Positions 43,593 through 55,829 of a stretch of 64,000 bases of DNA are shown piece after piece; position 1 is the first letter of the stretch, and the number at the start of each line of letters is the position of its first letter. This DNA is from Megamerina dolium (lineage: Eukaryota; Arthropoda; Insecta; Diptera; Megamerinidae). Where the stretch lies: contig OY978525.1 of NCBI GenBank assembly GCA_963854835.1, forward strand, positions 31,891,253 to 31,955,252, in the 5' to 3' direction. The notes below the pieces were generated by a model that saw only the letters and a list, made by a program, of their open reading frames with translations, searched no databases and was not told the DNA's origin. The position numbers were made by a program, and so were the translations under genes.

Positions 43593-44243
43593 TATGTATG
43601 AACTTAATAAGAGTTCAACTTATCCTATGTTCGAATATATGTACATATGTGTGTATGCACCTATGTATGTGTTCATAAATATGAATGGAATTGTTACATG
43701 TTTGTGTATGCATGTGGGAGTACATTTGTTAGTGGCAGTGTTAAAATGCGGATATAGGCATTCGGTTTTTATGGCTCCTGCAACAATTGCTGTTGGTGGA
43801 GTCAAAATTATAATTCTTAAGCTCGTTAAGGTCCAACATACGAGTATGTAGATATGTTTATTACTATGTTATGCACATATATGAAAGTGTATGCTATATT
43901 TCCAAGCGGATTATTTGCTTATAAGATTTGTTTGTTTGTATATTGGAATATATAGTATGTACATTGTATGTATAATATAATGCATGTAAATATACCTTTA
44001 GATGAGTGTAACATCCGTTACCGGTTTAAAACACCTTTATGCATATTTATATGCGTTGGAATTTGCATATATGCATAAATACTTATATATGTACATAACA
44101 TATATAGCATCTATGTATATGGTTTTAAGTAAAGCGATTTATATTCCTACACTCTCTGTTAGTTCAGACAGAGGAAAGTAAGCGCAAAAATTATTCAAAA
44201 TATTTGATTCATAATACACTGTAATACTGAAGTATAAGGTCTA
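43593..44243. other. No gene seen
   Basis: Rich in ATGTAT-type runs. The short ORFs here are not supported. Confidence 0.4.
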
Positions 44244-45443
44244 GTAAAAATCCATTATTTTTGCATTAAATTGAGGGTTTTATTTAGCATAGTTAGAATG
44301 ATCCGATTTAGGTCCGATTTAGGTCAAATATGCAAATATGTTTTGTTCGATAACTTGTTGCCATTTTGAAGGTAATTTCATAATGCTACTCTCATAGAAA
44401 CTCGCGTCCCTGTTGGCAAAAAACTTGGACAGTCGATTTTCACAAGCTTCTCTTGAGGCGAATTTTTCACCACCATAGACAATTCGCCATAGACAGGAAC
44501 ATGTAGTAATCACTTGATGCCAGGTCTGGACTATAAGTTGGATGCAGAAGAACGTCCCAACCAAGTTTCAGGAGCTTCTGCTGAGTCACTATCGATGTGT
44601 GTGGCCTGGCGTTGTCCTGATGGAACACAATTCCTGTCCCATTGGCCAAAGCTGGCCACTTCTGGCGATTGCTTCCTTTAGGGAGCAGCTCATAGAAGAT
44701 GATTCCCTGCCAATCCCACCAAACACATAGCACAACCTTCCTGACCGTCAATCCTGGCTTGGCCACCGTTTGCGCCGGCTCACCGTGACTCGACCACTAC
44801 CGTTTTCGCTTGACGTTGTCGTAAGTGACCCACTTTTCATCACCAGTAACCATCAGCTTCAGAAATGGATCGATTTTGTTGCGATTCAGCAGCGATTCGC
44901 AGATGAAAATTCGGTTCATGAGGTTTTTTTGCGTTAACTCGTGTGGCACCCATACATCAAGCTTATTTTTGTATCCAGCCTTATTTAAATGGTTCCAAAC
45001 GGTTTTTTGTGCAATGTTTAGCTCCCTGGCAATATAGAAACAGTGCTTACGACGATTTCCATTATTTATTCGATATTTTCGACAATGTGCCTTGCATTTT
45101 TGATATCAAAATTACCGGAACGGAATTGACAAAACTAAAATTGCACGTGATTTGCTGTTACATTATTAGGGCCATTTTCAACCTGGCTGGCCAGTCTGGC
45201 TTGCGTTTTCACCTTTATCGAAGAAAAACTATAAAATATGGCGTATATTCTCTTTACTGGTGTCCATCTTTGACGCGTGCTCAAACAATACTGAGTCAAG
45301 CGATCACAAAACTGCCTGAAAAGTTTATTCAGTACGAAATCCTATCTTACTAACGGCATCTAGCGTAACCCGAACGCACTTATACAACGCGAGATACAGA
45401 TTACTAAAGCCATCTATTAGAAAAATAATGGATTTCTTTTTAC
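44244..45443 (-). mobile_element. Mariner element (mellifera/capitata-like), decayed
   Basis: A full-length 1200-bp element with inverted ends GTAAAAATCCATTATTTTT (left) and its counterpart at the right with a 3-bp insertion, flanked by TA (44242-44243, 45444-45445). The transposase frame is degraded. Confidence 0.85.
44330..45281 (-). pseudogene. Mariner transposase, decayed
   Basis: The order of pieces is complete. MDTSKENIRHIL lies near 45265 and is followed by many stops. ARELNIAQKTVWNHLNKAG (HTH) and LDVWVPHEL come next, then KLMVTGDEKWVTYDN with the first Asp, VVLCVWWDWQGIIFYELL, IVFHQDNARPHTSIVTQQKL with the second Asp, GWDVLLHPTYSPDLASSDYY with the third Asp, and the C-terminal MKLPSKWQQVIEQN. 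Catalytic residues are present, but the N-terminal third is broken by stops and there is a frameshift near 44480. It shows the best match to the fragment at 9.7 kb. Confidence 0.85.
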
Positions 45444-45619
45444 TACTCCTGATATATTGTCAAAAGGTAAAGAAATGTTTTTCGAACAGCACTATGACGC
45501 TAATTGTAACACACACTAGGTCTTCGATGTATCTCTCCCCCAACAAATCGATATTGAGAATGGGGACTTGGGAACATAAAATTTGTATGCAATTACACAG
45601 TTGTGTTTAAAAATATTGC

Positions 45620-47330
45620 AAGACAGAAGAACGATCATAATTTTTTTAAAATAAATATCGAAAAATGTTTATAAAAGGTAACGTTATATTCCCACTTATC
45701 ATTAAGAACGTTTTAAAATTTAAGTTTTTAATAAAATCGTAGATCTATTCAAAAATTTTAAGTCAATCTGCTTAGAAATTAAACTAGTTCCAATAAAAAT
45801 ATGCATTTTTTGAACTAAAATCAAAATTTTTGGTGTACTTATTTTTCAATATATTACTATGAGCTTTGTAAATTTAAAATTTTTTAATAAAAATTATGTA
45901 CCTTATGAAATTTGAAGTCATTTGATTCGAAATAGAACCTAGTCACCATACAAAAAGTTCGTTTTTTAAACAAAAATCCAAGATTTTATATGAAAGATAC
46001 CATTATTTTTCCATATATCATTCTGAAACTTTGTAAATATTATTTTTTTCATAGAAATAGAGATCTTTGTAAAATTTGAAGTTATTTGTTTTTTAATAAA
46101 AATTGCAAATTTTGTTTGAGGATTAACATTATTCTTTAACACATCATTCTCTACCTATTGTAATATTATTTTTCTAACTTCTTATAAAATCTGAAATTAT
46201 TTTATTTGAAAAGAAAATATAGTCTTCATACAAATTATCGATTTTTTAAACAAATTATTCTTATTTTCAACACATCATTCTGAAATTTTGTAAATATTAT
46301 TTTTCGGTAAAAATAGTACTTCTCACTAAGTCTGAAGTAATTTCTTTTAAAATCAAATATAGTCCCTATACAATACATTAATTTTTAAAAATAAAGATTG
46401 CGAATTTTGTATGGAAGTTACCAATATTTTTCAACACATTAATTCTAAAAACTCCGCTTTTTAATTTTTTCACAAAAATAATTCTCCACATAAAATTTAA
46501 AGATATTTGCTTCACAAATAAATATAGTGCCATATAAAATGTTCATTTTTAAACAAAAATTGAATATTTTTTTATGAAAGTTATCATTATTTTTCAACAC
46601 ATCATTTTAAAAGTGCAGTAATGTAATTCTTTCGGCAAAATACTACTCCTCAAAAAATCCCAACTCTTTTCGTTCAAAAATACACGTAGTCCTCATACAA
46701 AATATTCATTTCCTAAACAATAATCGGATATTTTATGTGAGAAAGTCATTATTTTTCAATACATTATTCTGAAACTTCGGAAAAAGTATTGTTTTACGAA
46801 CATGGAGTTTCTGAAGTCTATATTAGTTAAAAAATATACATAGTCCCCATAAAAAATGTTAATTTTTTAAAGTAAAAATCAATATTTCTATATAAAAGAT
46901 ACCATTATTTTTCAATACATCATACTAATACTTCAGAAAGATTTTATTTTTTGGAAAAACCCTCCTCTTCGCAAATTCCGAAGTCTTTTTGTTGGAAAAT
47001 GAACATAGCCCCCGTACAACATGTTATTTTTAAATGGAAAAATTCGAATATTTTATATGAAAGATACCATTAGTTTTCAATCTACAACTGTGAAACTTTA
47101 TAAATATTATTTTCCTTAATAAAATAGTAGTAATAATACAAAGTTTGCAGTATTTTTATTTAAAAATAAACATAGTCTCCATACAAAAGTTCATATTGTA
47201 ATTTTTAAATTAAAAATTGAGAAATTTAAATTGAAAATGCCAGCATTTTTCCATATCATATTTTGAAATTCAAAGAATAAATGTTTTTTATTAACATATT
47301 AAAAAGTTTGAAGTAATTTAATCTATACAT
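45620..47330. repeat. Degenerate tandem array, type D (about 160-bp unit)
   Basis: About ten diverged repeats. Each has a run like TTTTTAAACAAAAATTG, then a word like ACCATTATTTTTCAACACATCATTCTGAAA, then AATATAGTCCCCATACAAAA. Approximate positions of the CATACAA word are 45950, 46225, 46360, 46695 and 47180. Units at 58.8-60.2 kb are similar. There is no ORF. Confidence 0.75.
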
Positions 47331-47499
47331 ATTGGATTGACACTGAGTTCCACGTACGCAATATCTAAATTAATTAATCTGTGTCCGATCTTTCTCTTTG
47401 AGCATTGGGTGTTTGGACAATATTAGATATAAATTTGATCAATATAAGTAGGACCAAATCCGTTGAAATAGCAAGCATAGTTATGAGGAAAACAATTGT

Positions 47500-48135
47500 T
47501 ATCTTTCTTTTTCAGGTCAAAGTCTGACATTTGCGAAAATGGATCGCTTAACTATCGCACAACGTATTCAAATTGTAAAAACCTACTACAAAAATGGTGA
47601 TTCTGCCACAGCCACATATCGTGCTTTAAGAGGAGATTATGGTTTACATAATCGTCCAACTACGCAAGCAATTGGCAAAATTGTGAAGAAATATGAAGAG
47701 ACTGGATCGGTTACAGATATTGTAAGGCCTGTGCATCATCGTTTCGCTCGTACCACCGAAAATATCGCTGCTGTAAGTGAAAGTGTTGCCGAAGACCCGA
47801 ATGTGTCGATTCCTCGTCGTTCTCAGGAATTAGGACTGTCTTACGGCACATTATGGCGTATTTTGCATTTGGATCTACACCTACATCCATATAAAATCCA
47901 GCTCACACAACAACTGAAGCCAGCTGACCATTCACAACGTCGTAGATACGTCGAATGGGTGCTTGAACAACAGGCGGTGGACGGCGATTTTTCGAACAAA
48001 ATTTTCTTCAGCGACGAAGCACATTTCTCACTCGGTGGGTATGTTAACAAACAAAACTGTCGTATTTGGGGTTCTGAGAATCCTCAAGTAATTGAAGAGA
48101 GGCCACTACATCCACAAAAAGTCACTGCTTGGTCC
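47500..48135 (+). pseudogene. Mariner-like transposase, 3'-truncated (HTH DUF4817-type)
   Basis: ORF 47539-48153 encodes a clean N-terminal half: MDRLTIAQRIQIVKTYYKNG, RALRGDYGLHNRPT, then YGTLWRILHLDLHLHPY and IFFSDEAHFSLGGYVNKQNC (first catalytic Asp in SDEAHF) to [12 protein letters not shown]. It then stops matching and joins an inverted fragment at 48136. Upstream UTR similarity to the 42.8 kb copy begins near 47494, but the inverted repeat is missing. This is the best-preserved sequence of this half in the window. Confidence 0.85.
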
Positions 48136-48345
48136 ACAAATACGACCCGATGATCATATTCGCACGAACTTCGCACCACACTCTAACTTTTTGATCGCAA
48201 ACAGGCTGTTCTCTAATTAGTTGAGGTTTTTGGGTGGCACAAAACCGATAATTTTGTTTATTTACGCCTCCATTCAACGAAAAATGTACCTCGTCTGACA
48301 TGATGATTTTTCGACATTTCGATGGTCCGTTTTGTATAATCAATA
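48136..48345 (-). pseudogene. Inverted fragment of a related transposase
   Basis: Minus strand, about 73 residues: KIIMSDEVHFSLNGGVNKQN, then the equivalent of the RPLHPQKV block (REQPVCDQKVRVWCEVR) and NMIIGSYLW. It is similar to, but clearly different from, the copy immediately to its left, and it is in the opposite orientation. Confidence 0.8.
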
Positions 48346-49098
48346 TAGATTTTGTATGGGAACATCTTCAAAGAATTCGAGTGGTTGAAGGAATGCCAGA
48401 TTCTTGAGAATGACGATAAATCGTTGTTCTCGTCATTCTCATTCTCGTCTCCTCAATATTGGTTTGTACTGTTCGTTATCGGGAAGCATAGCTGTTATAC
48501 AAAGATTACCGGAGCTCACAAATCTGAAGCACTTGTATCTTAATTTTTTTTTCCGAAAAGCACGTTTAGTTTTCACGATTTAAATGCTATTTTGAATTTA
48601 CAGGAGAACAATTTCAACGGATTCTTTCGGATTATACTGCTCCTTGGTATAAATTACCTTCGACTGACGCTTCCAACGCGGTGTGGCATTAGTCGATCTG
48701 ACATCGCTGTCAAAAGTTATCAGCTTGCCGGATGCTACCATTTTAAATGGCCTACACTGTATTTTATTAAATGATATTTATACTTACGGATAAATATATA
48801 AGGCAAATATAAAATATACCTACTCATTTCAGATACAAATTTAATATTGATAATATTGATGATTGTACAGGAGGAATTTCATTAAAAGCCAAACTCCAAA
48901 CAAACAAAAAGTTTGTCAAACTCTATGTTTTTCCCTTTTCCCCTTTTTACTGTTTGAATTTAATGTGGATTATAATAATGGAAGCACAGCTCATGCAGAA
49001 GGTACTTCGGAATCTATAATTCCACAGTTGATCGCCATTTATTTCATTTCCCGAATATAGTTAAATCTATTTTCATTTCTACGGTGGGTTCCTCTACA
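48346..49098. other. No gene seen
   Basis: Several ORFs of 60-65 codons with no recognisable domains. No repeat structure was seen. Confidence 0.4.
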
Positions 49099-50445
49099 AA
49101 AATTTTTTTTTTGTTTTGGGATAGAGTTTAATTCGAGGGATAGCATTGAAAATGTGCATGAGATGAATTACTGAAGTTAATTTTGGTAATGACGACTGTG
49201 AAGAGGGTGGATTGGGTGTAAACACACTTTTTAGGTGGTCTGCAAAAGCCAAACCCTTCTCACAGTTGTTTCTAGCCCAATTACCGTCACTCAAACGGAT
49301 GGGGGAATCAATGAGAATTGGCCGATTTGAGTTTTTTGCTGATTTCCACAAAGAATAGTCTGACGCTTCACCAGGTGTTAATTTGGCTATGTGCTCTTCT
49401 AACTCTTCGTTGTTTATTTTTCAAGGCTTGCTTTAACTTTCGAGTGCAGTGCTGTAGCTGTGTTTTCAGATTCGGTGATCTGAATTCTTGCCATTGTCTT
49501 CGGAGTCTTCTTTTCTGTCTTACTAGCAATTCAATATCGGCTGGTGTGTATGGGCTATAGTTTGATTGCTTGCATACCTTTGTGCAGGTGGCTGAGCTGA
49601 GAGCTAATGAGAGCAGCTGGTTGAATTTTTCGAGTGCTGAGTCTACATCGTGTCCATTTCTTAATACAGTACTCAGAGGAAGATGGGAATTTATATATTT
49701 CTTGAATTTTAACCAGTCTATTTTCTTTCTAACGCAATTGCTTTGGGGGCTTGGTGATTTTATAGATATTACCGTGGGTGAGTGGTCAGATGATAGATCA
49801 TAATTACACTCTGTGGAGATATTTTCCATCTGCAAACCTTTGGCGACTCCAAAGTCTATGAGATCGGGTATTTTCCTCTTGTCCGTCGGCCAATATGTCG
49901 GTTGACCATTTGAAATAACATCGTAGCCGTGGTTAGTGATGATTGAACATAGTCTTCTGCCCTTTTGGAGTTATTAATCGGGAGCCCCAGTGAGTGTGTT
50001 TGGCGTTGAAATCGCCAGCAACCAAGAATTTGCTACCAAGAGTTGAGAAAAATTCTTTATATTGCTGTTCGGTAATACTGTATCTTGGGGGACAGTATAT
50101 CGCAGATATTACTAGCTTAGAGATGTATTCTTCCAGACATATAGATGTTGCTTGCAAGTAGACGCTACTAAAATCTTCGAGAACATGATGTTTTATTCTG
50201 CTTTTTATCAATATGGCAGTTCCTCCGTGTGCCTTACCATGCGGATGATTTGTGGTGTACAGTTTGTAATATGGTATTTGGTAGCAATTTTTGTCAGTGA
50301 AATGGGTCTCAGATATCATCATTATGTCGATCTGGTTGGATTCAAGGAATTGAATTAGCTCCAAACAGTGCTGGGAAAATGTACAAATGCTCTGCAAAAT
50401 GTATGTGTTTTTTATAAAATTCTCACCCACCAGTCACGGGGTGAC
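49099..50445 (-). mobile_element. Jockey-like LINE, copy 2 (endonuclease part, RT deleted)
   Basis: A second copy of the LINE at 3.35-5.70 kb. On the minus strand it keeps the endonuclease and linker but lacks most of RT. 49117-49176 matches copy-1 4710-4772 (start of RT), a deletion of about 130 bp follows, then from 49177 it matches copy-1 4906 onward with few changes. Frames are broken, including a shift before the GYDVISNGQPTYW block. Upstream, 49933-50436 encodes the APE-type endonuclease. Confidence 0.85.
49933..50436 (-). pseudogene. APE-type endonuclease domain of LINE copy 2
   Basis: The domain that nicks target DNA for LINE insertion. Visible blocks are LESNQIDIMMISETHFTD (metal-site Glu in ISET), AHGGTAILIKS, VISAIYCPPR, and LVAGDFNAKHTHWGS with catalytic Asp and Asn. 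The start shown is a GTG preceded by an in-frame stop, so the N-terminus is truncated. The frame is lost before the SDHSP block, which lies in the next ORF. Confidence 0.8.
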
Positions 50446-50508
50446 CATAGAGTTGCAAAACATATGACATACCCCTGCTCATTTTTCCTACGTAATATAT
50501 TTTGTTAA

Positions 50509-51186
50509 GGGGGTCGACCTGTGTGAGCGCGGTATTCCGAACGCTTTTTCGGGAATTTTCGTTAGGAGAACTAATTCGAAAATAAGAATAAGTTTTACGT
50601 TATTTTGAAGGTTTGTGCTTATATTTCAATAGTAAAATTAAGGGCGTTCAAAGTGACCCCTTCAAAATGAAATACCGAAATTGTGGGCAAGATTCCGCTC
50701 GAACCAGTTATCTAAAACGCAAAAAGTAAAAAAAATCTTATTTCTCTTTATATCGTTGAGGTACTGACGTAGGATTTTGACGAAATTTTAAAAATTGAAG
50801 AAATGGCAGTTGTTTTTATAAAAATTATTCGTTTTCATGCTTTTTTTTTCGATATAAAAACTGCTGTAAAATTGAAAAAAAAAAAATTTCGAAAAACCGC
50901 TACGTGGGTGCCTTCAGTTATCTGTATTAATGAGTTTGTCAAAATTTCAAGTCAATAGGTTAAGTAGATTTTTTTTAATCCTGCCCACAAAATTCAAAAA
51001 TAGGGTTTCGAGAAAAACGCTTTCAAAGTTTGGAAACACAACAAAACTTTGTATTATAGACTCACATTTAATCTGCAATACCAGGACCATAAACTTCCCC
51101 TTCCTCATCCTGTAGAAGCTCTCGTTAAAGATGCGAAAAATGTAAAAAAAATCGATTTTTCTAAAATTTTACACAGGTGGACCCCC
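50509..51186. mobile_element. TTAA-bounded MITE (piggyBac-like)
   Basis: A 678-bp non-coding element with 16-bp inverted ends GGGGGTCGACCTGTGT / GGGGGTCCACCTGTGT (one mismatch), flanked by TTAA (50505-50508 and 51187-51190). A TTAA duplication is typical of piggyBac, but the end sequence is not the usual CCY. It sits between a LINE and a second LINE remnant. Confidence 0.65.
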
Positions 51187-51285
51187 TTAACATACTTATT
51201 ACGAATTCTTACTCCCTAGAGTGGTTCCCATACAAAATGGACGTAAAAGCACCCAATAATCTCACTATTGCAAAGGAATCGCACC

Positions 51286-51909
51286 TACTTACTTACTTAC
51301 TTACTTATGTGGCCATAACAACCGAATATCGATTTAGGGCGAAAATAACATGCTTCGCCAGCCACCTCTGTTCGTCGCTAGCTGGCGCCAGTTAGAAATT
51401 CCAAGCGCCGTCAGGTTCTCCAGTACTTGGTCTTTCCATCGGAGGTTTGGTCTTCCTCTTCTGCGTCGTCCTCCAGCGGGTTCCGAATATAACACCTTCT
51501 TAGCTGGAGCGTGTTCTTCCATTCGCGCGACATGACCTAGCCAGCGCAGCCGCTGGATTTTTATGCGCTTTACTATGTCAATATCGGCATACAGCTCGTA
51601 TAGCTCCTGGTTGTACCTTATTCGGTACTCGCTACCAACGCAAATAGGTCCAAAGATCTTGCGTAGGACTTTTCTCTCGAAAACTCCAAGCATTCGCTCA
51701 TCCGAGGTGGAAATTGTCCAGGCTTCAGCGCCATATGTTAGGACAGGAATGATGAGAGACTTGTAGAGTGTAGTTTTCGTTCTTCGAGAGAGGGCTCGAC
51801 TTCTCAATTGCTTACTCAGCCCAAAGTAACACCTGTTAGAAAGAGTTATCCTACGCATTATCTCCAAGCTGACGTCATTACTGCAGTAAAATTTTAGACC
51901 GAACCTCAA
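51286..51909 (-). pseudogene. C-terminal fragment of a different LINE, with (ACTT)n tail
   Basis: Minus-strand ORF 51334-51909 matches the C-terminus typical of insect endonuclease-reverse transcriptases: LYKSLIIPVLTYGAEAW near the start, RLRWLGHVARMEE in the middle, GGRRRRGRPNLRWKDQV, then LGISNWRQLATNRGGWR. The ORF is open. On the plus strand its downstream end is an (ACTT)n tract at about 51286-51306, as for LINEs that end in short tandem repeats. RT palm motifs are not included, so the copy is 5'-truncated. Clade assignment is not firm (RTE-like is possible). Confidence 0.8.
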
Positions 51910-52591
51910 TAATTTGTCTACCTCAACATTTTCTCCAAATATACTTATCCCATATCTCCATTCCTTATGGGAGTTTCCATAGGAGACAGAATATATAATA
52001 CTAGCTCATATCAATACTATTGTACATATAAGTAGACAATTGCTATTTACGAATAATGACAAGTATTACAAGCTTATTTACATGTCAGAAATTAGCATAT
52101 AAATCTGTAAACTGTTCTAATGTTTTATGTGCTAAGCTGCTGATAAATTTGATCTATTTCGTGTTACTAATTAGAAACAACAGCCCATGCATTGTTTAAG
52201 AACCATATCATATTTGGTAATAGTAGGTGTATGTATATATTATTGACATAAAGAGAACTCTATATTAAACATATGTACCTATAAATGTATAAAATATTCA
52301 AATATACCTACATATGTTGGTATAAGCAAATTCTCAAAAATATGGTGACATTTGGACTCGTAGTACATTCCTTTAAGTATGTAATTACTATGAGTATACT
52401 TTTACAAGATGCTCTTTGACCATGACTACAATTGTCAGTATGTGTACATGTACGTACATATGTCAACAATAATTAAATTAATTGGAAATTATAGTTTTTG
52501 TGTGTTGAAATGTTTAATAAAACGTCCCATTTTCGGATGAACAAAAAACCCAATTAAAGCTCACAAAAACTAAAGCATTTTACTTATCATA
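51910..52591. other. No gene seen
   Basis: AT-rich region with no ORF or repeat that could be supported. Confidence 0.4.
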
Positions 52592-53066
52592 CACGGTAGT
52601 CCAATCGAACTGCAACCAAGTTCAGACTGCTCTAATTTTCAACCGCTAGTAGCTACAGCTGTTATATTTAACCTGATAACAGCTCATTCTATTGTTTATT
52701 TTTCGGTAGCAGACATTCCACCAGAATAGCTGAAAAACAACATTCAGTGTTTCATTGCGTCATCACAATGGTCACTAAATTCACCGAATGCAAATCTGTT
52801 AGATTTTTGTGTCTGAAGTATTTTGAAGAGTAAGGTTGGCACTAAAAAATACCAAAGAGTCTAACACCTCAAATCAGCGTTTCGCCGAGAATGCGTTAAA
52901 ATACAACAAGCTCACTTGTGGCCAGTGTGCGTTGGATTTATCGGACGTTTGAAGGCCACAATACAATTCAAATACAAATGTATACAATGTTTGGTTCAAT
53001 AAATTTTATCAATAAATAAAAAATCATAAGGTGTTGAAGTTGTCTCAGTTTGATTGGACCACCGTG
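52592..53066. mobile_element. MITE, Tc1/mariner-like (TA duplication)
   Basis: A 475-bp element with inverted ends CACGGTAGTCCAATCGAACTG / CACGGTGGTCCAATCAAACTG, flanked by TA (52590-52591, 53067-53068). The similarity continues for about 35 bp with mismatches. Non-coding; no transposase was recognised. Confidence 0.8.
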
Positions 53067-53740
53067 TATACACCTCTAAAGCATATGCTATTTGAGCAGT
53101 TTTGATTTTGGAAATATTCTCATTCAATTGCGGCTATTTCATTTGCTAGTTAGTAAGCATACGTATATTCATGCATATCCATAGTATTCACTTATATGTG
53201 CGTACATTGGCCGTATGCATTAGAGTGATCCTTATCTAACAATATTTGAATTCATTTGAGTTCATCGCTCTTTTATTTTTAATTTTTTTATGCTTACAAG
53301 ATCTATAACAGACATTACATACATATACAGTGTATAATGTAATACAATATATAATAATTATGATAATAATAAATCAATAGATAGACTCTCTCTTATTACA
53401 CTAAGAGTATCGGCAGATGAAAAACGCTATTCAATTTAATTCCAATAAACCGCGCATGTTTTTGAATTATAGTGCAAAGTTAAGATAACAATTGACATTG
53501 CAGTCGGCTTGTAATGACTTATTTAGATCCTACTCACTACATATAGCTCCAACATCCTCAGGATCATTAGCAATGAGATGCAGAAACGCCACACCTACCT
53601 ATTTTGTAAAAAAAAAAGTTCATGAGCCAAAAACCAGTATAGCTGTAAAAAAAAAAATGTATAAAATTGTTTTACCTATGCTCATTATATTTTTCGCCAT
53701 ATTATTTCCTTTCAGAATATTTGCCTCGACCTCTATTCCT
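53067..53740. other. No gene seen
   Basis: A 85-codon plus-strand ORF (53492-53749) with no recognisable domain is not supported. AT-rich. Confidence 0.4.
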
Positions 53741-54960
53741 TGTGGTTAGTACCATACAAAATTAACGAACAATTATTGCACCCCGAGTGATTCACAAGGG
53801 TTAAAATGTATGAAAGTGGGTGTCCCTTTTTTTTCTTCCTCTAATTTCTGCTAAACATTCTAACAAACTGAACTTGAAAACCTCTGAAAATTGACAAATA
53901 TCCTCATATGTAGCTGTTCAGATATTACCCCAAGGGATGTAAAATTTAAGTCTGACCTTTATTCATTTTCTTTGCTGACATTTTTTTGTAAACATATTTA
54001 CCCGAAATATTTATCACCTAAGACGGCTTACCTGCAAAGTGAACATAAGGACCTATGAAAATTGACAAATAACCTCATAGTTGCTGAATATTGCCCCAAA
54101 GGCTTTAAAATGTAAGACCAGCCCTAATTAATTTTTCTTTCCTGATATTTTTTGTAGCACAGTCAATCATAATATTTATCTCCTATCGGTCTTACCTGCA
54201 AAATCAATATAAAACCATCTGAAATTTGGCAAATACCAACATAGTGGCTCAGGCCAGGAAGGTAAAATGTAAAACCGACCCTTGATAATTTTTTGAATTC
54301 GACTTTTTTTAGAAATCTATTTACTCTCTATCTTTACCGCTCCGAGGGGCCTCCCTCTAAAATGAAACTAAAAGCATCTGAAAATTAAAATGTTTTAATT
54401 AAATATAAATATGAACATCTGATCTTATAGCTGTCCAGATATTGCCTCAATGGGTTCAAAATGTAATACTGACTGTAATAAAATTTTCGTTACCGATACT
54501 TTTGTGGCATAATAATCCTTATCTTATAAAATTGCCGTAAAAACATCTCAATAACTCAATAAATGTCCATGTATTAACTCTAGGGTGTAAATTGTAGTAT
54601 ATTTGAAGCATTTTTACCCGTTATATTTAAGACCGATAAGACCGGCCGTCATAAAATTTTCCTTCAGAATATTTTTCAAGCCATACTTCTCGCTATTTTG
54701 ATAGCTTCTTACAAAATGAACGTAAATACACCAGAAAGCAAACAAAATCTTGTCCAAATATTGCTTTCAGGGGGAGGCAGTTGTTGTTGGTGGAGCTAGA
54801 ATTTAAGGCACCCCTCATTAAAATGTTCTCATTGACATTTCTTCCAATCATACTTAACCCCTATTACCACTGCTTATGATAGTTTTTCGACAAATTACCA
54901 GATGCTAGGGGCTACTTTAATCCACATACTTGACATACATTTCACTTAGTACAGACACAA
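53741..54960. repeat. Degenerate tandem array, type E (about 190-bp unit)
   Basis: About five diverged units of about 180-200 bp. Each has ATCTGAAAATTGACAAATA, then GATATTGCCCCAAxGG, then AAAATGTAAxxCxGACC, then TTTTTTGTA. Copies start at about 53870, 54055, 54210, 54370 and 54540. No coding frame. Confidence 0.7.
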
Positions 54961-55829
54961 ACCACATATACAAAACACAACAGTGCTTCAACATTTATAA
55001 AGCCATACAATACCTAGAATTTATCAAGGCTATGCGCTAAGAGTATGACTGCTATTTTTGATTGTATAATTTCGTGTAGTTGTTGTGTTATATAGATATT
55101 GTATGATATGATATGCTATATACGAGTATATATGTATATCGTGTATACCTGAATGAATATATTTCAATTTAATTTAGGGTTGGTGGCTACAATCAGTGAT
55201 AATACATTTTCATTTCAACCAACTACCACCAACAACTAACCACTACAAGTATGTATTTAGTAGAATAGTGGTCTTTCATTGTTCGTACAAATGTGAATGT
55301 ACATACATATTTATATATAATTTATATATACAAGTACTCACTAAATATTTACACACACGCGTGTGAATATTCATGCATGGATAAGTATGATAAGTGTTTA
55401 GTTGAAATTAATGAAATTTCAAAGTGGATCATTTCTGTTATAATAATAACTATCTACATATTTATTTAAAATATTGTAAGTGTGTGCATACACTAATCAT
55501 TGTAACATATATGTAAGTATACTATAAAAGCTCCTATAATAGAACTGGGTTAAGAAGCTGAATATATCAGACATGTAAATGTGTTAGTTTGATGATTGAA
55601 TTGTTTAAATTTAATCATCAAAAAACCTGGTATTTTTTCTTCTGAAAAATGTCATTGAATACATTTATTTGAACCGATTAATCGAGGAATTTCTAAAGAG
55701 TAAAAGTCAGAATTATCGTAGAGCTATCAAGCTTAAAATTGCTACATAATATCTTATTATTTTGATAAACAAATGTAGTAATTCAGAAATTGGTGAAATT
55801 GTATTAAAACCACCTTTACCTTCCATAGA
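54961..55829. other. No gene seen
   Basis: A low-complexity, AT-rich stretch with TATATA-type runs. No ORF, repeat unit or element end was supported. Confidence 0.4.
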
